From: Dermatophilus congolensis | GTDB lineage: Bacteria; Actinomycetota; Actinomycetes; Actinomycetales; Dermatophilaceae | Assembly (NCBI GenBank): GCA_030538115.1 | Contig: JAUNUP010000005.1 | Span: forward strand, 147,332 to 211,331 | Reading direction: 5' to 3' | Length of the DNA: 64,000 nucleotides | Part shown: positions 57,826 through 64,000 of the stretch, in pieces | How the letters are laid out: each line of letters begins with the position of its first letter | Numbering within the stretch: the first letter of the stretch is position 1 | Notes under the pieces: model-generated | The model's input: the letters and a program-made list of their open reading frames with translations, nothing else | Told to the model about the DNA's origin: nothing | Database searches by the model: none | Translations under genes and position numbers: made by a program

Positions 57826-60744
57826 GTGTCTCTTGCGAGATTGGACCCGGTTGACTTCCGGGGGCCCGAGGGGCCGGCTGGCGACGACGCTGCCGACCGT
57901 CTCCCGCCGCAGGACGTGCACGCAGAGGCCAGTGTTCTCGGCTCGATGATGCTGAGCAAAGACGCGATCGCCGACTGTATCGAGGTCACGCGGGGCGTCG
58001 ACTTCTACCGCCCCTCCCACGAGCTGATCTACGACGCGATCCTCGACCTGTACGGCCGCGGCGAGCCAGCCGACGCGATCACGGTCGCCGACGAGCTGAC
58101 GAAGCGCGGCGACCTCGCGCGTGTCGGCGGGCAGTCGTATCTGCACCAGTTGATCTCCCAGGTGCCGACGGCGGCGAACGCGTCGTACTACGCCCAGATC
58201 GTCGCGGAGCGGGCGGTGCTGCGCCGCCTGGTCGATGCGGGTACGAAGATCGTGCAGCTCGGCTACGGCCAGGGTGGCGGCGATGTGGAGGAGATCGTCA
58301 ACGCGGCCCAGGCCGAGGTGTACGCGGTCGCCGACAAGCGCGGCGGCGAGGACTACCACGTGCTCGGCGACCTCCTCGAGGCAGCGGCAGACGAGATCGA
58401 CAACAACTCCGGCCGCTCCGGCGAAATGGTGGGAGTGCCAACAGGCTTCGCAGACCTCGACGACCTCACGAACGGCCTCCACCCAGGCCAGATGATCGTC
58501 ATAGCGGCGAGGCCCGCGATGGGTAAAGCGCTCGCGCTCGACACGGCCCTCCCCACCCCGCACGGTTGGACCACGATGGGCGAGGTCGCGGTGGGCGACT
58601 TCGTTCTGGGCGCCGACGGCCGCCCGACCGAGGTCGTGGCCGTGACCGAGATAATGGAAAACCGCCCCTGCTACGAACTCACGTTCTCCGACGGCTCGAA
58701 ACTGGTGGCAGACGAACAGCACCAGTGGCCGGTGGTCGGGGTGGAGACGCAGACGACAGGAGAACTGGCGGAGGCGCTCGGGCGGGGGGAATCGCTCTCC
58801 GTGGACGAAACGCGCTCTTTCATGTCGATCACGCCCGTGGTGTCGGTGCCGGTGCGGTGCATCCAGGTGGCTGCGAGCGATCACTTGTACCTGGCCGGTC
58901 GGTCGATGATTCCGACGCACAACTCGACCCTCGCGCTGGACATCGCACGCGCGGCGTCGATCAAGCACGGGCTCACCTCTGTGGTGTTCTCGCTGGAGAT
59001 GAGTCGTAACGAGATCACGATGCGTCTGCTTTCGGCGGAGGCGTCGATTCAGTTGCAGCACATGCGTAAAGGCACGATGCGTGATGAGGACTGGGTGAAG
59101 CTGACCCGCACGATGGGCGAGGTGAGCGAGGCGCCGCTGTTCATCGACGACTCGCCGAACATGTCGCTCATGGAGATCCGGGCGAAGTGCCGGCGGTTGA
59201 AGCAGCGGCATAACCTCAAGCTCGTGATCATCGACTATCTGCAACTGATGAGCTCCGGTAAGCGTGTGGAGTCGCGGCAGCAGGAGGTCTCGGAGTTCTC
59301 GCGTGCCCTGAAGCTTCTGGCGAAGGAGATCGAGGTGCCAGTGGTGGCGTTGTCGCAGCTGAACCGTGGCCCGGAACAGCGGACCGACAAGAAGCCGCAG
59401 GTGAGTGACCTGCGCGAGTCGGGCTGCCTGACGGCGGAGACCCGCATCCTGCGCGCGGACACGGGCGCGGAGGTCACGATCAAGGAGCTGGTCGACTCCG
59501 GCGCGAAGGACGTGCCGGTGTGGGCGCTGGACGAGAAGTGCCGGTACGTGTCGAGGCCGCTGACGCATGCGTTTCCGACGGGCAACCGCGCGGTGTACAC
59601 GGTGACGACGAGCTCGGGCAAGACGGTGCGGGCGACTGAGAACCACCCGTTCCTCACGTACTCGGGCTGGATGCCGTTGGGCGAGATCATGCCCGGCGAC
59701 CGCATCGCGGTGCCCCGGCACACGCCGGGCCCGGAGGTCGTCGACGTGTCGTGGTCTGACGAAGACGTGCTGAACACGGCGGCCCTGTCGACGGGCTACG
59801 CGGAAGCGGGTATCCCGGCGGCGGTGTCGAGCCTGCCCAAGCGCCAGATCGCCCTGTTCCTGCGCGAGTACTTCACCCGCGCCGGAGGCGTGACGTTGAG
59901 CGCCGACCGCCCCGGCGGCGAGATCTTCTGCTTCGCCGACGACCGCGCCCCGCTGGATCGGGTCTCGTTGCTGCTGCTGCGTTTCGGTATCGAGTCGGCG
60001 GTGGCGGGCGACCTGAGCGGCTGGGTGCTCGACATCATCGACATCGACTCCCAGCGTCGCTTCCTCCAAGAGATCGGCATCGAGGGCATCGTCAAGGACG
60101 ACGCCGACCGCCTCCTGGAGATCGTCCGCGACATCACGGCGGTCTCGACGCCTGGCCCTGGCCAGCTGCCGCTGTGGCAGGAGGTCGCGGGGGTTCTGGA
60201 GGCAACGGGGGTGACTGGCGCGGAGGGTTCGGGCAGCGCCGGTGCGGCGGGATCGATGCCGCAGGGCTACCCGGCCTCGGCGGGCCAGTTCGTGGCCTCC
60301 CTGGGCGCGACGGCAGCGGCGGCGGCTCTGCCGGAGCTGGACGCGGAGGTCGACAGCGCAGCTGAGACTGCCTTGGAGCAGGCCCCGCTACACCAGGTCG
60401 CGGCGGTCCTCGACCGAGAGAACCTCGACCTGGCGGCGGTCAACGACGTGGCCTGGGAAGTCGTGGTGGGCGTGAAGTTCGACGGCTTCGAAGACGTCTA
60501 CGACGCCACGGTCCTCGGTGCCCACAACTTCGTGGCGAACGGCATAGCGGTGCACAACAGCATCGAGCAGGATGCCGACATGGTCATGCTCCTCCACAGA
60601 GAATCGGTCTACGAACCGGACTCCCCCCGCGAAGGCGAAGCAGACATCATCGTCGCCAAACACCGAAACGGCCCCACGGCAACGCTCACGGTCGCATTCC
60701 AAGGCCACTACAGCCGCTTCACCAACATGGCGACCAACTTCTAA
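57826..60744 (+). CDS. dnaB: Replicative DNA helicase DnaB, interrupted by two inteins
   Basis: 972 residues from the GTG at 57826, chosen because GGAGG lies 5 nt upstream and the protein then starts near PPQDVHAEASVLGSMMLSKD; a GTG 75 nt earlier is possible. The N-terminal domain (about 30-150) and RecA-like helicase domain surround two inteins. Excised, they leave about 462 residues, the normal DnaB size. The first intein splits Walker A (AARPAMGK / STLALD), the second splits the sequence DLRESG / SIEQDADMVM. Walker B is LVIIDYLQLMSS. DnaB is the hexameric 5'-3' fork helicase. Both inteins must splice for activity. Confidence 0.96.
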   Translation: MSLARLDPVDFRGPEGPAGDDAADRLPPQDVHAEASVLGSMMLSKDAIADCIEVTRGVDFYRPSHELIYDAILDLYGRGEPADAITVADELTKRGDLARVGGQSYLHQLISQVPTAANASYYAQIVAERAVLRRLVDAGTKIVQLGYGQGGGDVEEIVNAAQAEVYAVADKRGGEDYHVLGDLLEAAADEIDNNSGRSGEMVGVPTGFADLDDLTNGLHPGQMIVIAARPAMGKALALDTALPTPHGWTTMGEVAVGDFVLGADGRPTEVVAVTEIMENRPCYELTFSDGSKLVADEQHQWPVVGVETQTTGELAEALGRGESLSVDETRSFMSITPVVSVPVRCIQVAASDHLYLAGRSMIPTHNSTLALDIARAASIKHGLTSVVFSLEMSRNEITMRLLSAEASIQLQHMRKGTMRDEDWVKLTRTMGEVSEAPLFIDDSPNMSLMEIRAKCRRLKQRHNLKLVIIDYLQLMSSGKRVESRQQEVSEFSRALKLLAKEIEVPVVALSQLNRGPEQRTDKKPQVSDLRESGCLTAETRILRADTGAEVTIKELVDSGAKDVPVWALDEKCRYVSRPLTHAFPTGNRAVYTVTTSSGKTVRATENHPFLTYSGWMPLGEIMPGDRIAVPRHTPGPEVVDVSWSDEDVLNTAALSTGYAEAGIPAAVSSLPKRQIALFLREYFTRAGGVTLSADRPGGEIFCFADDRAPLDRVSLLLLRFGIESAVAGDLSGWVLDIIDIDSQRRFLQEIGIEGIVKDDADRLLEIVRDITAVSTPGPGQLPLWQEVAGVLEATGVTGAEGSGSAGAAGSMPQGYPASAGQFVASLGATAAAAALPELDAEVDSAAETALEQAPLHQVAAVLDRENLDLAAVNDVAWEVVVGVKFDGFEDVYDATVLGAHNFVANGIAVHNSIEQDADMVMLLHRESVYEPDSPREGEADIIVAKHRNGPTATLTVAFQGHYSRFTNMATNF
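58528..58923 (+). other. Intein 1 in DnaB (132-residue mini-intein, Ala-1, class 3-like)
   Basis: Occupies residues 235-366 of the precursor, between GMGK and STLALD. Its first residue is Ala, not Cys/Ser. Splicing blocks seen: GWTTMGEVAVGDFVLG (A/N2 region), LVADEQHQWPVVG (B-block His and Trp), VPVRCIQVAASDHLYLAG (F block with internal Cys) and the terminal His-Asn before Ser+1. Ala-1 together with the Trp and the F-block Cys fits class 3 inteins, in which that internal Cys starts splicing. No homing endonuclease. Confidence 0.85.
59425..60558 (+). other. Intein 2 in DnaB (378 residues, decayed LAGLIDADG endonuclease)
   Basis: Occupies residues 534-911, starting CLTAETRILRADTG and ending VLGAHNFVANGIAVHN before Ser+1, with TVRATENHPFLTYSGW as the B block: a class 1 intein. 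The middle retains FLREYFTRAGGV and VSLLLLRFGIESAV of a LAGLIDADG endonuclease, but the first LAGLIDADG helix is missing and the catalytic Asp of the second is replaced. An Ala/Gly-rich linker follows. The endonuclease is probably dead while splicing is retained. Confidence 0.88.
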
Positions 60745-60942
60745 AGCTGCATGGCCCCGCGAGGTCGCTGCTCCAGCGTGCTGGCGATCCGTGATTTCCC
60801 ACCGACACCGAGCTGAGCTGGACACTGCCTCCACCGACGAGGAACGGAGCGGAGCTACAAACTCATCCGCGCCGGCGTGCACCACGATCAGAGTTCATCG
60901 GCCAGTCCGTAGCGGTCTCGGCGGACAGGGTGTACCTCGCAG

Positions 60943-61317
60943 TCAGACCGTGCCCCGGTCCTCCGCTGGGCTGTCGGCCAGCTTGAGCCAGACGACTCCG
61001 CCGATGATCACCGCGAGCCACAGCGCCTTGGTAGGGGTGAGTGTCTCGTCGAAGAAGACCGGCCCGAGGACGGCTGCGCCGATGGCGCCGATCCCGGCCC
61101 AGACCGCGTAGCCGATTCCGACGTCGATCCTCTTCAGCGCGACGCTGAGGAAGTACAGGGTGAACAGGAAGAAGACGACCGCGATGAGTGACCAGGTCAG
61201 GTTCGTGAATCCTGCGCTGCCGTTGACGCTCAGTGCGTAGCCGACCTCGAAGGCGCCGGCGAGGAGAAGAGCTAGCCAGGAGCGAGCGGTCGTCTGGGTA
61301 TCGGTGGTGGGAGTCAT
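60943..61317 (-). CDS. SMR family transporter subunit A
   Basis: 124 residues, four membrane helices. SWLALLLAGAFEVGYAL carries the essential Glu of the first helix, and LKRIDVGIGYAVWAGIGA is the SMR signature. It lies 37 bp after the second SMR gene. Paired SMR genes usually form an antiparallel heterodimer (EbrAB/YkkCD/GdnDE types) that exports small cations. Confidence 0.92.
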   Translation of the reverse strand: MTPTTDTQTTARSWLALLLAGAFEVGYALSVNGSAGFTNLTWSLIAVVFFLFTLYFLSVALKRIDVGIGYAVWAGIGAIGAAVLGPVFFDETLTPTKALWLAVIIGGVVWLKLADSPAEDRGTV

Positions 61318-61354
61318 GTCAGGGTCCTTTACGGGCGGGGGTGTGCGGGGTGGG

Positions 61355-61675
61355 TCAGAGGGAGGCGGTGAGGTTGAGTCCCACGACACCGCCGATGACC
61401 ACGGCGATGCCGAGCAGCTTCTGCCAGGTGAGTCGCTGGGAGAGGAAGAGCGCTCCGAGGATGACGATGCCGACCCCGGACAGGGAGGTCCACAGCGCGT
61501 AACCGACACCGACGTCGAACGTCAGCAGAGCCAGGCTGAGGAAGAAGGTGGCGACCGCCCCCGAGATGAGGGTGGCTATGGTCCACCGCACGTTCGTGAA
61601 GCCCTGTGCCCTGCCCGCGCAGATGCCGACGGCGATCTCGAAGACGACGGCGATGGCCAGGTAGATCCAGTTCAT
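61355..61675 (-). CDS. SMR family transporter subunit B
   Basis: 106 residues, four helices: MNWIYLAIAVVFEIAVGICA with the conserved Glu, GVGYALWTSLSGVGIVILGA as signature. Its ATG overlaps the deaminase stop (ATGA), so it is translated with it. Substrate unknown. Confidence 0.92.
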   Translation of the reverse strand: MNWIYLAIAVVFEIAVGICAGRAQGFTNVRWTIATLISGAVATFFLSLALLTFDVGVGYALWTSLSGVGIVILGALFLSQRLTWQKLLGIAVVIGGVVGLNLTASL

Positions 61676-62181
61676 GGTTGCTCCTGCGATGTCGAGGTGG
61701 GCTGGTGTAACTCGTGGAAGAGGCGGAAGGGCTCCATGGCTCGTGGCACGGGTAGACGCTTGGCTGTGGTGCGCAGTGCACGCGCAGGCTGCCTCGGGTC
61801 GCGGTAGTCGAAACCCCAGGCGGCGGCTTCATCCGAGCTGACGGCGTAGATCACCTGGGTGACACCGAGTTCCTCGGCGTAGCGGTAGCACAGTGAGCAG
61901 GGCTCACCGGTGGCCAGCAGCGTCGCGCCAGTCAGGTCGCGCTGCCCTGTCGCGTCCAGGTGGGAGCGGAGGGCGACGATTTCCGCATGCGCTGTGGGGT
62001 CCCCGCTCCGGGCGACCATGTTGGTGCCAGGCGCGGAGACGCGGCCTTCTCCGTCTACGACGATGCCGACGAAGGGCAGCCCGCCGGAACGCACATGCTC
62101 GACGCTCTTGAGCACGGCTTGGGCCATGAGCCTGGTCAGACTCTCCTGCTCGTCGCGCTCCATGCCATTCATGCCGCTCAT
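61672..62181 (-). CDS. Guanine deaminase-like (CDA fold) nucleobase deaminase
   Basis: 169 residues from an ATG that overlaps the upstream stop (ATGA). The zinc site is HAEIVAL (His and catalytic Glu) and GEPCSLCYRYAEE (two Cys). The later segment SSDEAAAWGFDYRDPRQ resembles the GuaD family, where a C-terminal part closes the active site. It could deaminate guanine or another small amine-bearing base; the true substrate is unknown. It lies between a FrnE-like oxidoreductase and an SMR pair, an unusual setting. Confidence 0.82.
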   Translation of the reverse strand: MSGMNGMERDEQESLTRLMAQAVLKSVEHVRSGGLPFVGIVVDGEGRVSAPGTNMVARSGDPTAHAEIVALRSHLDATGQRDLTGATLLATGEPCSLCYRYAEELGVTQVIYAVSSDEAAAWGFDYRDPRQPARALRTTAKRLPVPRAMEPFRLFHELHQPTSTSQEQP

Positions 62182-62771
62182 GCCGCCACGCCCTCCAGGG
62201 CGCGCCGGATGACGCCCTCGGTCGCGACGCCGTTGATGCGTCGTTCTCCGATGACGATCGTCGGCACCACGCTGATATCCAGACGTGCGGCCGCAGACAA
62301 CGCCCGCTGGTGGCGTTCGGAATACGCCGTGTCGTCCAGTGCGGCCAGGTACGCCGTTGGGTCCAAGCCCACCTCGGCCGCCAGGCGCACCAGCACGTCG
62401 CGGTCGCCGATGTCGAGGTCCTCCTGGAAGAAGGCCCTCAGCATCCGCCGGTGATATGCCTGCCCGGCGCCCTGGTCCTGTGCGAATTGCGCGCCACGGA
62501 AGGCGAGTTCGGTGTACGGCTGGGGTGAGATGGTCGGCAGGGTCATCGGCACGCCGTACCGGCCCGCCATGGGATAGACCGCGCGCTCCCACACGGAAGG
62601 CAGGTAGTCGTCCTCCGGCCGCAGCGTCGGGGTCGGGTACGGGCGCAGCTCGACCGGGTGATGGACCACCTCGACGCCGGGCAGGTCGCTCACCGCCCGC
62701 TCGATGAGTTCGTCTGCGATGAGGCAGAACGGGCAGACGTAGTCAGACCAGATGTGGACTGTGCCGGTCAC
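62178..62771 (-). CDS. FrnE-type DsbA family dithiol oxidoreductase
   Basis: 197 residues from a GTG with AGGAGG 7 nt upstream. The thioredoxin-fold active site IWSDYVCPFCLIADELIE has CPFC; VVPTIVIGERRINGV holds the cis-proline, and the helical insertion between them is that of FrnE/2-hydroxychromene-2-carboxylate isomerase-like proteins. No signal peptide, so cytoplasmic. Members are linked to thiol/oxidative stress responses. First gene of a four-gene operon (all stop/start overlaps but one). Confidence 0.88.
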   Translation of the reverse strand: MTGTVHIWSDYVCPFCLIADELIERAVSDLPGVEVVHHPVELRPYPTPTLRPEDDYLPSVWERAVYPMAGRYGVPMTLPTISPQPYTELAFRGAQFAQDQGAGQAYHRRMLRAFFQEDLDIGDRDVLVRLAAEVGLDPTAYLAALDDTAYSERHQRALSAAARLDISVVPTIVIGERRINGVATEGVIRRALEGVAA

Positions 62772-62833
62772 GGCGGTGCCTCCTGCGTCGGGGAACCGCG
62801 GACGGGACGGCCGCAGCGGTTCAAGGCTGTGAC

Positions 62834-62849
62834 CTGACACCGGTGTCAG
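62834..62849. promoter_or_regulatory. 16-bp palindromic operator between FrnE and the MerR gene
   Basis: CTGACACCGGTGTCAG is a perfect palindrome in the 111-bp divergent promoter region. MerR-type regulators bind such dyads in long -35/-10 spacers: here GTGACC and AACCAT lie 19 nt apart around the dyad as a poor-matching promoter for merR. Confidence 0.65.
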
Positions 62850-62882
62850 ATGCAACCATGGATGACGTGAGGCAGGTGAAGC

Positions 62883-63236
62883 ATGCGCATCGGTGAGCTG
62901 GCTGACGCCAGCGGCGTCAGCCCAAGGTCGTTGCGCTACTACGAGACCCAGGGACTGATCCGGTCACGTCGCACGTCTGGAGGATGGCGTGACTTCGACG
63001 AGGAGATGATCGAACGGGTCGTGCTCATCCAGCACCTGTTTGCCGCCGGTCTGTGCAGCGGCACCATCAACGAGCTCTTGCCCTGCCTGGAGGCGCCGGT
63101 GCACGAGCGCACCGGCGTACTCGAGGACCTGCTAGCCCAGGAAGTCTCCCGCCTGCAGGAGAAGCGCCGCGACATCGACCGCGAACTGGAGACGCTGCAG
63201 GCACTACAAGCCGACACTGCCATCCAAGAACGCTGA
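62883..63236 (+). CDS. MerR family transcriptional regulator
   Basis: 117 residues. The winged HTH MRIGELADASGVSPRSLRYY / ETQGLIRSRRTSGGWRDFDE is typical, followed by a helical dimerisation domain (LLAQEVSRLQEKRRDIDREL). Two cysteines (FAAGLCSG, LLPCLE) lie in the linker region and might sense thiols or metals; spacing does not match SoxR's four-Cys cluster. It is divergent from the FrnE-deaminase-SMR operon and probably controls it. Start ATG with AGGTGAAG before it. Confidence 0.9.
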   Translation: MRIGELADASGVSPRSLRYYETQGLIRSRRTSGGWRDFDEEMIERVVLIQHLFAAGLCSGTINELLPCLEAPVHERTGVLEDLLAQEVSRLQEKRRDIDRELETLQALQADTAIQER

Positions 63237-63371
63237 GGTCGTGCGGACCAGGCGTCAGATCCAGCACTGGAACCGTCCTTTAGCGGGGGAGGCACCCGCT
63301 GCCGTCTCGGCAACCGTTGGTTCCGGCTTCGCAGAAGAACTCAGTCGGCTGTTACCCCCGATTTGGGACAT

Positions 63372-63920
63372 CTACTTCTGGGAGGGCCAGGTGCCTATTC
63401 TTTGACCCCACACATTCCAGTAGGAGTCCTTCATCTCCGCGGCAGCTCCCGTGAACTGCAAGGTGCATACACCGGTTTGGCCGAGCTTGATTTCCGCCGG
63501 TTGGCATCGTATGTCAATATTTGTCCCGTGGGTCTCGTCTTGCGAATTCTCAGGCAAGAGCTCCCCGGCACTCCAGTAAATGGGTAGGTCTTCTTGCAGT
63601 AGCTGTCCCGGCCACTTCTCGCTGACTCGGTGAACGACGAGGTCACTAGCGATTTTTGCAGAGATCCCATCGTCTTCCGTGGTCAACGCCGGCATGGTCT
63701 TGATGCCGAAGACGTAGTCCGCTCGGGGGTTCGGCTCAGACAAGCTTCCATACGGCACGTCGTCCGCATGCTCGTCGGCCCAGACTCCGTCCGTCGGCGC
63801 CCCGTCCCACAGCACAGCAGTAGGCGGCTCACTCGTGGCACTCACCTGGGTCTCCAGGGGACGCGGGGGAGCGACAGGGGCCTCGGTTGCACCACACCCG
63901 GTCGCGAACGACAGCAGAAT
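63372..63920 (-). pseudogene. Lipoprotein gene with its 5' end removed by an insertion sequence
   Basis: The frame is open from its stop at 63372 back to about 63920 and reads ILLSFATGCGATEAP at the start, the second half of a lipoprotein signal with its lipobox cysteine. No ATG, GTG or TTG precedes it in frame; the sequence upstream changes into what looks like an IS end. A GTG at 63845 could start a 157-residue protein without signal. The body (e.g. VPYGSLSEPNPRADYVFGI) is not recognised. Codon use is less GC-biased than in the core genes, consistent with transfer. Confidence 0.5.
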
Positions 63921-64000
63921 TGGAGTGTTCCCGTTTTTGTCGATCGGGTTTTAGGCTGCGATTTCCTGGAGTGTTCGCGCGCCTGAGTCGTACTCGGCTG
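63921..64000 (-). mobile_element. Probable insertion-sequence end and transposase C terminus (cut by window edge)
   Basis: From 64000 to 63951 the minus strand reads EYDSGARTLQEIAA followed by a TAA stop, which looks like a transposase end, and then AACCCGATCGACAAAAACGG as a candidate terminal inverted repeat abutting the lipoprotein remnant. The 10-mer TGGAGTGTTC occurs twice, at 63921 and 63967. The rest lies outside the window, so this is tentative. Confidence 0.4.

Noticed and set aside
57541..60069. 842-codon minus-strand frame across dnaB
   Set aside because: Antisense to dnaB and its inteins; His/Arg/Val-rich composition with no ribosome-binding site.
62772..62882. Guanidine (ykkC-type) riboswitch for the SMR operon
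   Set aside because: The divergent gap is only 111 bp, holds a MerR-type dyad, and shows none of the conserved ykkC/mini-ykkC ACGR-loop hairpins.

Overview
The window is high-GC DNA (roughly two-thirds GC by eye) that spans the chromosomal replication origin of an actinomycete. The order gyrA-gyrB-dciA-recF-dnaN-[oriC]-dnaA | rpmH-rnpA-yidD-yidC-khpB-rsmG-parA-parB, followed by trxA/trxB, murJ, a DUF6049 gene, a Nudix gene, pcnA, ponA, a GT87-like gene, rpsF-ssb-rpsR-rplI, a MATE gene and dnaB, is the classic actinobacterial origin neighbourhood. Gene content (separate murJ and pseudokinase genes, DLW-39 family microprotein, DUF3566, GTG starts) fits the order Micrococcales, perhaps the Dermatophilaceae/Intrasporangiaceae group. 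The family is a guess.

Layout. (1) 1-8.3 kb, minus strand: a system II cytochrome c maturation operon (TPR protein, CcdA, ResB cut by the left edge), the NrfHA ammonia-forming nitrite reductase, and a NarL-type sensor kinase/response regulator pair. Together these look like a regulated nitrite-ammonification module. (2) 8.4-15.3 kb: an AlaA-like aminotransferase, a Tat-exported lipoprotein resembling a glycoside hydrolase, a membrane-anchored glutaredoxin, a GH15 trehalase/glucoamylase-type enzyme, and a HigB/HigA-type toxin-antitoxin pair followed by a 23-bp tandem repeat. (3) 15.5-30.7 kb: tRNA-Ala, a 48-residue microprotein, tRNA-Ile, DUF3566, the gyrase genes, replication genes, oriC, and the rpmH-to-rsmG operon. 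(4) 30.8-46.6 kb: parAB with parS sites, thioredoxin genes, an anti-sigma-like gene with no adjacent sigma gene, a degenerate pseudokinase, murJ, DUF6049, Nudix, pcnA, a biotinyl carrier protein and a class A PBP. (5) 46.6-60.7 kb: the GT87-like gene, rpsF-ssb-rpsR-rplI, an inositol-type cluster (transaldolase-family gene, iolD, iolB, iolE-like) bounded by two copies of one operator, a MATE transporter, and dnaB carrying two inteins. (6) 60.9-64 kb: an accessory operon (FrnE/DsbA-like, guanine-deaminase-like, two SMR transporters) with a divergent MerR regulator, then a lipoprotein gene apparently broken by an insertion sequence at the right edge.

Points of most interest: the two DnaB inteins (one a non-canonical Ala-1, class 3-like mini-intein inside the P-loop, one with a decayed endonuclease); the inositol locus whose promoter-proximal gene is a transaldolase-family enzyme and whose two ends share an operator; the MerR/SMR/deaminase/FrnE operon; exact DnaA boxes outside oriC, including a cluster upstream of dnaB; shared promoter motifs of the nrf and ccs operons; and a murJ-pseudokinase-anti-sigma-trx block lacking the usual sigM.
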